Source: CAYNEI01 sp964396185
GTDB taxonomy: Archaea > Thermoplasmatota > SW-10-69-26
Reading direction: 5' to 3'
NCBI GenBank assembly: GCA_964396185.1
Contig: CAYNEI010000034.1
Location: 1 to 26,871, forward strand
DNA length: 26,871 nt
A program made the translations under genes and the position numbers. Shown piece after piece: positions 14,720-22,382 of the stretch. The notes below the pieces were generated by a model, which was not told the DNA's origin, searched no databases, and saw nothing but the letters and a program-made list of their open reading frames with translations. Numbering within the stretch: position 1 is the first letter of the stretch; each line of letters begins with the position of its first letter.

Positions 14720-15964
14720 CTAGCCTTTGTGCCCCTTGTGACGTTCTGGTGCGTCGTTGGAGAGCAGGTGGCGCGTGATCAGGAAACCCGTGGCCAGCGC
14801 GGTGAGGTGGAACATGGGCGTGTAGCTGCGCAGGAACCAGGCGCCCACGTTGAGCTCCCAGAAGACGAAGAAGCCGAGGAGCGGGGCCGGGCGCCGGGCG
14901 CGCGCGGCCAGGGCCCCCATGAGCCCGAAGGCGCCCACGCTGCCGCCGGACCAGGTGCGCGTCCAGGCCTTGTCGATGAAGGCGACGTCTGGCCAGGCGG
15001 CCACGAGGCCGTGGAGCACCACGCCGGCCACCAGCGCGCCGACCAGGCCGGTGATCGCGAAGATGCCGATCGCGCGAGGCGTGCCCTCGCGCACCTCGAA
15101 GGCCAGGCCAAAGAGCAGGAGCAGGCAGGTGACGTAGATGATCTGGACATGGTCGTGGTTGAGCATGGTGGCGCTGAACAGCGAGCCCACGGCCTCCAGG
15201 GGCGCGTGACTGAGCTCCGGGATGTGGTAGAGCCAGGCGTGGTAGGCTTGGGTGTCTAGCCCGTAGCCTCCGGGCCGCGGCTCTCCCAGGGTGAGGAAGA
15301 GCGCCCAGGAGACCACAAGGTACCCTAGGACCGCTGGGGCCCGGGCGGGGAGCTTGGTCCAGGCGGGCCACGGTCGTGGTGCGCGCTTCGTCCATGGGAG
15401 GTACGGAGCCAGCGGTCCCCGGCCGGGGTGGATCGGGTCCGGGATGGGCCAGATGAGCCACCAGGCCACCAGGACCACTGCCGAGAGGATGAGCATGGCG
15501 AGCCCGGCGCCCAGGCCGAGCCAGATCACGGCAAGGGCCCACAGGCCAGCCCCGGCCACGGCGGCGGCCCCGTCGACCACGCCACCGGCCAACCCCCCCG
15601 CGCCCGGGGCAGGGTAGGTGCCCAGCCAGGCCATGGTGAGCGAGGCGAGAAGGAGGGGGTGGGTGAGCAAGAAGAGCGCACGGGGCAGGCCCAGGGGCTC
15701 GCGCACGGCCAGCACCAGCAGCACGAGCGCGGCGAGCGGGAGCACGATGTCCAGGTGGTGGCGTGGCCCGAACTTGGGTGCAGTCCAGCCCCAGGCCAGC
15801 GCAGCCAGGAGTGCTGCGGCCCAGCCGAGGGTGAGCGCCCCCAGCGGCGGGCTGCCGGGATCGGTGAACTGGGCTGCCAGGAAGGCGCCCGCGACCCCTG
15901 CCACCATGAGCCGGGCGATCCGGGCGCGTCGGGGCGCGGGGAGCGCGGGCACGGGTAGGGGCAC
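14720..15964 (-). CDS. rhomboid-family intramembrane protease
   Basis: A 414-aa membrane protein. The first 200 residues are an extra module of about five hydrophobic segments with no recognised family. Residues 205-400 form the rhomboid core: an HxH pair in the second core helix (MLNHDHVQ, H270 and H272), the catalytic serine in SGGSVGAFGLMG (S342), and the catalytic histidine in PMFHLTALATGFL (H386). The usual GxSG is changed to GGSV, but spacing to the following FGLMG is exact. It would cleave membrane-anchored proteins inside the bilayer. The start is the GTG at 15964. It sits 60 bases after a beta-propeller lipoprotein on the same strand and ahead of the DUF63 gene. Confidence 0.75.
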   Translation of the reverse strand: MPLPVPALPAPRRARIARLMVAGVAGAFLAAQFTDPGSPPLGALTLGWAAALLAALAWGWTAPKFGPRHHLDIVLPLAALVLLVLAVREPLGLPRALFLLTHPLLLASLTMAWLGTYPAPGAGGLAGGVVDGAAAVAGAGLWALAVIWLGLGAGLAMLILSAVVLVAWWLIWPIPDPIHPGRGPLAPYLPWTKRAPRPWPAWTKLPARAPAVLGYLVVSWALFLTLGEPRPGGYGLDTQAYHAWLYHIPELSHAPLEAVGSLFSATMLNHDHVQIIYVTCLLLLFGLAFEVREGTPRAIGIFAITGLVGALVAGVVLHGLVAAWPDVAFIDKAWTRTWSGGSVGAFGLMGALAARARRPAPLLGFFVFWELNVGAWFLRSYTPMFHLTALATGFLITRHLLSNDAPERHKGHKG

Positions 15965-16024
15965 GGGGCTGGGGGGCCTTCAGGGCTCCGCTCTCGCCTG
16001 TGCTCCGGATGCCTCTTTTCGCGC

Positions 16025-17619
16025 TCAGGCCTCGTCGACGGGGAGCCGGGCGCCGTCGCCTTGCACCCAGACGTGCAGGGGCGTGGCTTGGTCCGTGGGC
16101 CCGTAGCCACCGTGGAAGGTCACGATGTAGGCGCGCCCATCGGGGCCGGCAGCGGCTCCCTGGACGTGGGCCGAGGGGGAGGGGCCCTCGTCGACGACGA
16201 GGGTGGCGTTCTCGACCACGGGGCCACCGTCGGGGCCGACGAACATGTGGGCGACGTACCAGTCCGTGCCGTCGTCACCGTCCTGGGCCCAGGTTAGCAG
16301 GGCACCGGGGCCAGCCATGTTGCCGTCCAGGTAGATGGACGTGGATGGGGAGCCCAGGCGCAGGGTGCGCTCGGTGAAGGTGGTGCCGTCGTCCTGGCTA
16401 ACCGCGAGGTGGAGCTGGCCGGTGCGCTCGCCGTCCGCGTTCTCCTCGGTGTTGTTGCGGATGCCGAGGAACAGGGTGCCGTCCTGGTCGAAGACGGCTT
16501 GGCCGTAGTTGCTCGTGCCGCCGCCGGTGTTCGTGTTGTTGAAGACCGTGACCTGCTCGACGTCGTGGACGTCTGCGGCGTTGCCCTTCACGATGACCAG
16601 CTTGTCGTTCTGGACTTGCGGGACCACGAAGAAGTGGTCGTCGCGCATGTCCGGGATGCCGGGGATCGAGCCACCGCCTTCGCCGGCGCACAGGTTCCAC
16701 TCGCCTTGGTCGGCCACGCCGAGCTGGGGCCCGCCGACGGGGATGGCGGGTGGGACGTCCATGGAGCCGACCTGGACGGGTCCGCCGCCGGGGTTGTTGA
16801 CCATGAGCAGCTTGTCGTTGCCGTAGGCGGTCCAGGGCCGGTCGTTCAGGTTGGCCACGCTGCAAGAGGAGTCGCCCTGCCCCGCCGAGGACTGGAGGGC
16901 CTCACCACGGGTGGTCTGGGCCTGGACCTCGTCGTAGGCGTCCGGGTTGTGGTAGCAGTGCTCTGCACCGTCGCCGCACCAGCCGTTGACCGGGAAGGTG
17001 AACAGCGTGATGTCCACGCCCCACAGCTGACCGTTGTCGCCTGCCACGAGGAAGATCTCGTCGCTCGGGGGTGGAGTGGCACCGTGCATATCCGCCGGCA
17101 TCGTGGCTGGTCCAGCGAAGGGAAGCTGGGACCAGCTCTCGCCATCATCGTCGCTCATGAACACGGGAGCACCGGTGGTGTCCACGAGGATCGTGTGACC
17201 GGTGACGTAGATCACACCGGTATCAGAGACCTCCATGGTGGGCTCGTAGAGATCAGCCGTGTACCCGATGGCGGCGTCCACGATGGTCTCCTGGAAGCTC
17301 ATGACGTCCTCGATCTCCACGTCGAGAACGTCCGGCAGGGAGAGACCCAAGGCAGTGGAATCCAGGGCCTNNNNNNNNNNNNNNNNNNNNNNNNNNNNNN
17401 NNNNNNNNNNNNNNNNNNNNNNNNNNNNNNNNNNNNNNNNNNNNNNNNNNNNNNNNNNNNNNNNNNNNNNTCCACGTCGAGAACGTCCGGCAGGGAGAGA
17501 CCCAAGGCAGTGGAATCCAGGGCCTCCGATCCGTCGGCATCCCCTGGAGAGGATTCCGATCCGATGCACCCGGCCAGGAGCAGGGCAAGCGTTACGATGA
17601 AGACGGAGGCCCGTTGCAT
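16025..17619 (-). CDS. secreted beta-propeller lipoprotein (spans scaffold gap)
   Basis: Starts at the ATG at 17619 with a lipoprotein signal (MQRASVFIVTLALLLAGCIG, lipobox LAGC). The frame appears broken by 100 Ns at 17371-17470. The same 55 bases end the left flank and begin the right flank, and removing one copy plus the Ns (155 bases) brings both halves into one frame of 479 codons. The mature protein carries Asp-box motifs of sialidase-type propellers (SDDDGESW, SQDDGTTF) and repeated beta blades (GTLFLGIRNN, LLTWAQDGDDGTDWYV). Asp-box propellers bind or cleave glycans or simply act as scaffolds; no catalytic residues could be assigned. It is probably anchored outside the cell and followed by the rhomboid and DUF63 genes. 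Confidence 0.8.
17371..17470. other. 100-N scaffold gap (false gap)
   Basis: Exactly 100 Ns. The flanks 17316-17370 and 17471-17525 are identical over 55 bases, which is what two overlapping contigs look like when joined with a default spacer. The true sequence most likely lacks 155 of these positions. Confidence 0.85.
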
Positions 17620-17667
17620 GCCTGTGAGCCAACGACCAACCCCATAACCGTTGTGCAGGACCGCTCG

Positions 17668-17732
17668 TCACCCGCACCCGCCTCCGCCTGCCTCCGCCCT
17701 CTTCCCCCCGCCTCCGCTTCCACCTTCCGCCT
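17668..17732 (-). other. polypurine G-rich tract
   Basis: Read on the minus strand this is a run of GCGGAGGC-like units with several GGG and GGGGGG blocks, about 50-115 bases before the lipoprotein start. It may form G-quadruplexes in the leader or promoter; otherwise it is low-complexity sequence. Confidence 0.4.
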
Positions 17733-17833
17733 CCAAGGTCCCGATAGCCCCCAATGTCCCCGCGATCGCGGCATGGGGGCCTCACGCGTTCCGTGAGGTC
17801 CCCCCGGTAGTTCAGAGATGCAGAGGAGGGGTT

Positions 17834-17908
17834 GTAGGCCGGTCCGCCAGGACCGGAAGCGAGCGCGCATCAGCGCGCGGGGCGGTGGTCCCCGCTTGCG
17901 TCCCCTAC
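17834..17908 (-). ncRNA. multi-hairpin structure in the 3' region of the regulator operon
   Basis: Nested pairings enclose three perfect hairpins. GTAGG (17834-17838) pairs with CCTAC (17904-17908), and AAGCG (17857-17861) with CGCTT (17893-17897). The hairpins are CCGGTCC/GGACCGG (17839-17856), GCGCGC/GCGCGC (17863-17878) and GGGG/CCCC (17879-17893, last base shared with the CGCTT pairing). It begins at the stop codon of the gene at 17905. It could be a terminator, an RNA-stabilising 3' end or a small RNA. A further 12-bp palindrome with GCGATCGC lies at 17760-17771. Confidence 0.4.
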
Positions 17909-18159
17909 GTGTAGTGCATGGTGGCCTCGTCATCCTCAAGCTCGTCCTCGCCCATAGCCTCCACGACCTCGAGGCGCAGGATGACGTGCGTCGGGATGAG
18001 CACCGGGCTGTCCTCGGCGTCGACCTCGAGGATGAGCGCATCGATGCTGCCCAGCGAGGTGACGCCGGCGAAGGTGCCCTCGGTGACGAAGCTCTCCTCC
18101 CGGTTGCGCGCGCTGGTCACGCGGTAGGTGGACCCGGGGGTCAGGTTGAAGTCGGTCAT
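17905..18159 (-). CDS. small hypothetical protein, operon partner of the regulator
   Basis: An 84-aa acidic protein starting at the ATG at 18159, 7 bases after the stop of the winged-helix gene, so clearly cotranscribed. The first 60 residues look like a small beta-barrel (LTPGSTYRVTSARN, FVTEGTFAGV, DALILEVD, LIPTHVILRLEVVEA), reminiscent of compact SH3 or Sm-like folds. An acidic tail (MGEDELEDDEAT) follows. No family is recognised. The coupling suggests a role with the regulator, for example as a binding partner. The stop codon is embedded in a strong hairpin cluster. Confidence 0.65.
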   Translation of the reverse strand: MTDFNLTPGSTYRVTSARNREESFVTEGTFAGVTSLGSIDALILEVDAEDSPVLIPTHVILRLEVVEAMGEDELEDDEATMHYT

Positions 18160-18166
18160 GGTCGGG

Positions 18167-18745
18167 TCAGGAGGACTCCGGCGTTGCAGCCTTGGCCTCG
18201 GCGGCGGCTTCCGCAGCCGTGGGCTCGGCGGGCTCCTCTGTCTCGTCTGTGGGCTCGGGCCCAGTGGCGGGCCGGTCGAGCTTCTTGCGCTCCTTGTCGG
18301 CCAGGGACTGGAGGTGGTCGATGGTCTTGCGGTAGTTGTCCATGGCGACCTTGACGTGAGCCTCAACGAAGTTCCAGGCCTTGGACAGGTTGCCGTAGCG
18401 GACCCGGTAGGCCTTCTTGGGCTGGCCCTCGTTGGACTCTGGACGCACGATGGACTCCTCAAGCAAGTCGAGCGCCTTGAGCTTGTTCAGATGGCGGTAG
18501 ACCGTTGGACGAGAGGTGTCCAGCACCGTGCAGAACTCATCGATCGTCCACGCCTTCTCGGGACGCTTGAGGAAACATGTGACGACGAGGTTGTACGGCA
18601 CGCTGTTGCGAACGCTCTCGGTATCTGTCTTCGGATCGTACCCCTTCGGCAGGTAACCGACTTGGTACAGCAGCGTCGTTGCCACCGTCTCGAAGTCGTT
18701 GACCGGCGTCAGAGGCGTGTTGCTGACGACCTGGATCTCGAACAT
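18167..18745 (-). CDS. winged helix-turn-helix transcription regulator
   Basis: A 192-aa protein starting at the ATG at 18745 behind a GAGGGATGGG ribosome site. Residues 58-105 (CFLKRPEKAWTIDEFC, then TVLDTSRPTVYRHLNKLK) form a clear winged helix with a recognition helix SRPTVYRHLNKL, as in ArsR or TrmB-like archaeal regulators. Residues 120-160 form a helical linker (LSKAWNFVEAHVKVAMDNYRK) that likely dimerises. The last 40 residues are a disordered Pro/Ala/Glu-rich tail. It is divergent from the Kelch lipoprotein at 18824 and cotranscribed with the 84-aa gene. It may autoregulate or control the divergent gene; the ligand is unknown. Confidence 0.8.
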   Translation of the reverse strand: MFEIQVVSNTPLTPVNDFETVATTLLYQVGYLPKGYDPKTDTESVRNSVPYNLVVTCFLKRPEKAWTIDEFCTVLDTSRPTVYRHLNKLKALDLLEESIVRPESNEGQPKKAYRVRYGNLSKAWNFVEAHVKVAMDNYRKTIDHLQSLADKERKKLDRPATGPEPTDETEEPAEPTAAEAAAEAKAATPESS

Positions 18746-18823
18746 CCCATCCCTCTGGTGACGTAGTCCCCCGTTCCGTAGTTAAGGGGTCCGGTTTTGT
18801 GGCGGAAGCGTATCACGGTACCG
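18746..18823. promoter_or_regulatory. divergent promoter between regulator and Kelch gene
   Basis: A 78-base space. The only AT-rich core is TAGTTAAGG at 18778-18786, placed about 35-40 bases from both start codons, so one TATA-like element may serve both directions or each has a poor one. Confidence 0.4.
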
Positions 18824-19873
18824 ATGCGCGACGACCGCCGACTGCTCTGCGTGCTTGCCACCGTGCTCATGCTCACCGCCAGCCTGGCCGGGTGCCTGGG
18901 CGACGAGACCACTCCACCGGCCGATGGCGAGGATCCACCCACCGGCGATGATGGTGCCGCACCGGGCGGCGGATCGGGACCCAGCAGCGGCGAAGCCGAT
19001 TGGTCGTGGACCAGCCTGACGGAGGTGCCCACCCCGCGCACCGAGGTGACGGCCGCCGTGCTCGACGGCGCACTGCTCGTCATCGGCGGCTTCGAGGCCA
19101 ACGCCCGACCCAGCCAGGTCGTCGAGGCCTTGGACCTCGAGGAGGGCACGTGGTCCACGCTCCCACCGCTGCCGGTCCCGCTGCACCACACCGCAGCCGT
19201 CACCCACGACGGCACCGTCCACGTCTTCGGCGGGTACAACGCCATCCCCTTCCAGTCCACGCCCATCCATCTGGTCTACACGCCGGGCGCGCCGGCCTGG
19301 ACCAACGCCTCACCGCTGCCCACGCCGCGCGGCGGCCACGGTGCTGCCATCGCTGACGGTGCGGTCTACCTCGTGGGCGGCGTGGGCCCTGACGGGGCGC
19401 TGTTGGCCACCGTGGACGTCTACGACCTGGCCGACGAGACGTGGTCCACCGCCCCTGATCTCCCCTCGCCAAGAGACCACCTGGCCGTAGCCGCGCTGGA
19501 GGGGCGCATCCACGCCATCGGCGGACGCGAGCTCAGCCTCTCCAGCAACACCGGTCAGCACGAGGTGCTCACGCCCGGCGAAGGCTGGGCAGAATCAGCC
19601 CCCATGCCCACCCCGCGCGGAGGCATCGGCGGGGACGCCGTGGCCGGGCACGTGGTCGTCGTGGGCGGCGAGGAGTCCGACGGCGTCTTCGATGAAGCCG
19701 AAGCCTACGATCCCGCCACGGACTCGTGGCTCCAGCTCGACCCCATGCCCACTGCCCGGCACGGGCTGGGCGTGGTGGGTAACGGCGACGAGCTGCTCGC
19801 TGCGGCTGGTGGCACCGAGCCGAACCTGACCGTGGGCGCTGCCGTGGAGGCGCTGGTCTACGGGGCCTCGTGA
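18824..19873 (+). CDS. Kelch-repeat lipoprotein
   Basis: A 349-aa exported protein. The ATG at 18824 is chosen over the upstream in-frame start because the signal peptide begins there (MRDDRRLLCVLATVLMLTAS, lipobox LAGC). A disordered Asp/Gly/Pro-rich spacer of about 40 residues follows the lipid anchor. Then come about six Kelch blades with typical PTPR-x-x-x-A, VIGG or VFGG, and VYDLADETWS signatures (for example LLVIGGFEA, VHVFGGYNA, VYLVGGVGP, IHAIGGREL, VVVGGEESD). Kelch propellers mediate protein or sugar binding; catalytic function is not indicated. It is divergent from the winged-helix regulator, which may control it. The gene ends 16 bases before the duplicated tRNA unit. Confidence 0.85.
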   Translation: MRDDRRLLCVLATVLMLTASLAGCLGDETTPPADGEDPPTGDDGAAPGGGSGPSSGEADWSWTSLTEVPTPRTEVTAAVLDGALLVIGGFEANARPSQVVEALDLEEGTWSTLPPLPVPLHHTAAVTHDGTVHVFGGYNAIPFQSTPIHLVYTPGAPAWTNASPLPTPRGGHGAAIADGAVYLVGGVGPDGALLATVDVYDLADETWSTAPDLPSPRDHLAVAALEGRIHAIGGRELSLSSNTGQHEVLTPGEGWAESAPMPTPRGGIGGDAVAGHVVVVGGEESDGVFDEAEAYDPATDSWLQLDPMPTARHGLGVVGNGDELLAAAGGTEPNLTVGAAVEALVYGAS

Positions 19874-19891
19874 GGGCACGCGTCATCCAAG

Positions 19892-19912
19892 CGAACCCTT
19901 CTTGCCAAGAAG
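19892..19912. promoter_or_regulatory. palindrome upstream of tRNA unit 1
   Basis: CTTCTTG, one base, CAAGAAG, a perfect 7-bp inverted repeat about 18 bases before the tRNA-like 5' end. It is conserved in unit 2 (about 20164-20178) with a different centre base, so it was duplicated with the tRNA and may be a promoter or processing element. Confidence 0.4.
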
Positions 19913-19929
19913 CACAGTGCCGCATCCAC

Positions 19930-20152
19930 GGGTGGGTGGTCTAGGGGTTCACCCGAACCCTCGCGCGGTTGGGTGGTTCGGGCTCGCTCGAACCGCCGCC
20001 CGGCCCAGCGGCGTGGCGCCGGTTCGTGCTTATGACGGCTCCCTTACAAGGAGCAGGTCGCAGGTTCGATCGTGAAGGCCGGGCAAGACCGCGACACCGG
20101 CCTTCACGAGAGCCCGAGCCCGTTCGGCTCGGGCGGATTCCTGCCCGGCCCA
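19930..20152 (+). tRNA. interrupted tRNA-Val(UAC), two inserts; intron-bearing or pseudogene
   Basis: Exon pieces 19930-19949, 20032-20070 and 20139-20152 join into a 73-nt tRNA. Its body is identical to the intact tRNA-Val downstream, including the UAC anticodon loop. Insert 1 (19950-20031, 82 nt) lies in the D-loop, and insert 2 (20071-20138, 68 nt) in the T-loop. The acceptor stem differs: GGGTGGG against CCGGCCC, leaving a G-U and one G-G mismatch. Archaeal introns at D-loop and T-loop positions are known, mainly in Thermoproteales, but I cannot draw a canonical bulge-helix-bulge for either insert. A mobile-insert-disrupted pseudogene is the alternative. Confidence 0.6.
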
Positions 20153-20195
20153 GTAAGCGAACCCTTCTTGTCAAGAAGCGCAGTGCAGCAACCAA

Positions 20196-20268
20196 GGGTC
20201 GGTGGTCTAGGGGTTATGACGGCTCCCTTACAAGGAGCAGGTCGCAGGTTCGATTCCTGCCCGACCCA
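20196..20268 (+). tRNA. tRNA-Val(UAC)
   Basis: A complete 73-nt cloverleaf. The acceptor stem is GGGTCGG/CCGACCC with discriminator A. The anticodon stem GCTCC/GGAGC holds the loop CTTACAA with anticodon UAC. The T-arm is GCAGG-TTCGATT-CCTGC. CCA is not encoded. Upstream is the same CTTCTTG-CAAGAAG palindrome as in the interrupted copy. Confidence 0.95.
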
Positions 20269-20362
20269 TACTGGAGATATGGCCAGGGCAACCTTCATCC
20301 CCTCGCCAGCCGTTGCGTGTCCTCTGCATCCCCTTCGGGTGGCTGCAGGGAGGCTTGTCTCG

Positions 20363-21742
20363 ATGCGCTTGCAAGGGTCCAGTTCAGGTGGCGGCACGTT
20401 GGCCGCTTTGGGTTGCGTGATCATCCTGTCGCTCTCGGTGGTCCCAGGCATGGTGCTCACCGGCGCCTCCATGGGGCCTGCTGAGGGCGTGGTGGCCTGC
20501 TGGGATGCCGGCCAGCCTTGCTGGGTGCAGCCCGGTGATACGACCGAGGGCACGCTCGTTCGTGGTGCCAACGATGTGGACCACTACGCGCTCTCCCCGC
20601 CGGCCGGCGCCTCGGTGCTCTCCTTCACCGTGGAGCGAACTCGCACGTTGGGTGCCGGCTTCGGGCTCTTCGCCGAGCTCGAGGACCCCCGCGGCATGGT
20701 CCGGGATCGAGCCGAGGGGACGGGATCGCTGGAGCTGACCACCGTGGGCTCGCCCGAGGGCGAGTGGCGCCTTCGCGTCGGCATCTTTGAGCAGACGCTG
20801 ATCGAGGTGCCGCCGTGGGGCGTTGGGCCAGATCCGGCCTACCCGTCGGCCTACGGCCTGGTCGATTACCGGCTCAGCTTCGCTGCTGAGGCCAAGGATC
20901 ACGCCGCCCCGCTCACGGGCCCCAGTGGTCCCGGCCCGACGTTCACCGCCGCCTTCAACGGGCACGATGCGCGCGTGGATCTCTACTACGACTCGCTCAC
21001 CATGGCTCCAGGCGAGCATTCGTGGTCCTGGGTCATCGCCCTGCGAACCGATGCGGTGACCACCGAGGGCGAGGAGATCGAGCGGACGGTCTCGCTTGTG
21101 ACCATGTTCAGCCGGGTGCCCCCGAGCCAGGGCCAGCTCTGGATCCATGGGGATCCCATCAACGAGCTCTCTGGCCCCGTCGACATCTCGCCGCCGGCGA
21201 TCACCACGGATGACCGGCTCTTCCTCCACGCCGGCATCGTCTCGGATCCGGCCCGCTACGAGACGCTCAACATCTCGCTCGGGGCGGACTGGTCGGATGG
21301 CGTGCGCGGCGTGCACGGCTGGATCGCCTGGGACGACCCGGCGGGCTCGTCGTCCAGCGATGCGCCAGGCCTCGCCTTCCCCACGGGTGGCACCTCGACG
21401 TTCGCCCAGCTCTCGGACTTCGAGGGGGACGACGGCCTCGGAGTCAGGGCGGGACCCGTCTCGGCCGCCCAGGACCTGAGCATCCAAGTCGAGGCACCGG
21501 AGGGGATGGTGCACACCATCTTCGTTCGCGGCCAGAACATCGCCAACCACCCACCCCACGCCCGCTTCACCGTCGAGATCCCGAATGGCACCAGCGAGGT
21601 CGTCGAGGGGGAGACCCGGAGCTGGTCGATCGAGGACGTTCCCTCGGGCACGTGGGGGATCACCATGGACCAGCGCGCCGGCAGCGATCTGGGCCAGCAC
21701 TGGGTAGCGGCTGCCAGCTTCCCGCTGGCACCCTTCGGTTGA
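20363..21742 (+). CDS. secreted protein with pre-peptidase-like domain
   Basis: A 459-aa exported protein. The ATG at 20363, behind GGGAGG, is chosen because a signal peptide or anchor begins there (hydrophobic LAALGCVIILSLSVVPGMVL at about residues 13-32). An earlier in-frame ATG at 20279 would add a non-hydrophobic head. Residues 45-120 (WVQPGDTTEGTLVRGANDVD, then HYALSPPAG) resemble PPC-type domains found at the C-terminus of secreted peptidases. The remainder alternates beta-rich stretches without recognised motifs (YYDSLTMAPGEHSWSW, GGTSTFAQLSDF), again with acidic low-lysine composition. No catalytic residues can be named. It starts about 95 bases after the tRNA-Val gene, on the same strand. 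Confidence 0.75.
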   Translation: MRLQGSSSGGGTLAALGCVIILSLSVVPGMVLTGASMGPAEGVVACWDAGQPCWVQPGDTTEGTLVRGANDVDHYALSPPAGASVLSFTVERTRTLGAGFGLFAELEDPRGMVRDRAEGTGSLELTTVGSPEGEWRLRVGIFEQTLIEVPPWGVGPDPAYPSAYGLVDYRLSFAAEAKDHAAPLTGPSGPGPTFTAAFNGHDARVDLYYDSLTMAPGEHSWSWVIALRTDAVTTEGEEIERTVSLVTMFSRVPPSQGQLWIHGDPINELSGPVDISPPAITTDDRLFLHAGIVSDPARYETLNISLGADWSDGVRGVHGWIAWDDPAGSSSSDAPGLAFPTGGTSTFAQLSDFEGDDGLGVRAGPVSAAQDLSIQVEAPEGMVHTIFVRGQNIANHPPHARFTVEIPNGTSEVVEGETRSWSIEDVPSGTWGITMDQRAGSDLGQHWVAAASFPLAPFG

Positions 21743-22067
21743 GGCGTGTCTAACCGTTCGGCCTCGCTTCGAATCTCCCACGCCGGTGACGAAGAAGCCG
21801 TTACCTGCCTGCTCGCGAGCTCTGCCATGCCCTGGCATGGGAGGCGAACCCTCGCCACGAGAGGTGCCGGGGCTTGGGAGGAGAACCGCGTCCGTGTGCC
21901 GGCGGGAACTTGGCCGTTCCCCGTCCGTCACTCCTACACCCCACCGTGATCCGGCCGCGGGCGTGCTCCCCCACCTTGTTCCCCTCAGCCTGCGTCCTGT
22001 CCTCACACAAGCCTGCGTCCTGTGCTTTTGCACGAAACTACGAAAGGGGGCAGCGCGTTGCCCGCGC
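21743..22067. other. 325-base region without a confident gene
   Basis: It contains the palindrome GCTCGCGAGC (21811-21820) and a strong hairpin CCATGCC-CT-GGCATGG (21825-21840), which may end the preceding transcript. A 14-base direct repeat (AGCCTGCGTCCTGT) occurs at 21987-22000 and 22010-22023. No known RNA family is recognised. Confidence 0.4.
21825..21840 (+). terminator. hairpin after the secreted-protein gene
   Basis: A perfect 7-bp stem with a 2-base loop, 83 bases after the stop codon. No T-run follows, so it is only a candidate transcript end. Confidence 0.3.
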
Positions 22068-22292
22068 GTGGCTGAGACCCGCTGGACGTTGTGCCCGCGC
22101 TGCGGTTCGCCTGAGATCCATGGTGACCACTTGACCCCGTTAGGCCAGCAGCACAAGTGCAACAACTGTGGCTACCAGGGGGCCTTCGTCATCCAGGCCG
22201 ACAGCGAGGAGGATGCCGCTCGGCTCAGCCAGGAGATCAACAGCGCCTACGAGGCCGAGAAGGCGGAGCCATCCGACGATCCGGACGAGTAG
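22068..22292 (+). CDS. zinc-ribbon protein
   Basis: A 74-aa protein. The GTG at 22068 is preferred because the coding-like part begins just there; upstream sequence in the same frame is non-coding and contains direct repeats. Two knuckles, LCPRCGSPEI and HKCNNCGYQGAF, give a classic four-cysteine zinc ribbon at about residues 9-43. It is followed by an acidic helix (SEEDAARLSQEINSAYEAEK) and an acidic tail. Such small archaeal zinc ribbons are often transcription or translation accessory factors. An AAAGGGGG purine tract upstream may act as the ribosome site. It stands alone, convergent with the next gene. Confidence 0.75.
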   Translation: MAETRWTLCPRCGSPEIHGDHLTPLGQQHKCNNCGYQGAFVIQADSEEDAARLSQEINSAYEAEKAEPSDDPDE

Positions 22293-22382
22293 CTCAGCCT
22301 CACGGGCCCTGGCTCACAGGCCCATGGCTCACACGCGCTCAGCACGCTTGGCCCATGAGCTCTGGACCATCGGGCGCTTGGC

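Larger units (their letters stand above)
19889..20154 (+). repeat. tandem unit 1 around tRNA-Val
   Basis: Begins with AAGCGAACCCTTCTTG and includes the interrupted tRNA-like sequence. The same start recurs at 20155, where the intact tRNA unit begins. Flanks match at about 40 of 46 bases; the tRNA body is identical once the 150 bases of inserts are removed. Confidence 0.85.

Noticed and set aside
17316..17525. 55-bp tandem repeat as a biological feature
   Set aside because: The two copies flank an N gap, and a real duplication would break the lipoprotein frame; contig overlap is the simpler explanation.
19950..20138. Canonical bulge-helix-bulge tRNA introns
   Set aside because: A 4-bp helix (GATC/GATT) with a 3-base TTC bulge can be drawn at the T-loop site, but the opposite bulge is not 3 bases, and the D-loop site gives no standard motif. 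Intron status is left open.
21987..22023. 14-base direct repeat (AGCCTGCGTCCTGT) before the zinc-ribbon gene
   Set aside because: Only two short copies in low-complexity sequence, with no flanking structure.
20384..22165. 593-codon minus-strand frame
   Set aside because: Antisense shadow of the secreted pre-peptidase-like gene; no start signals or domains.
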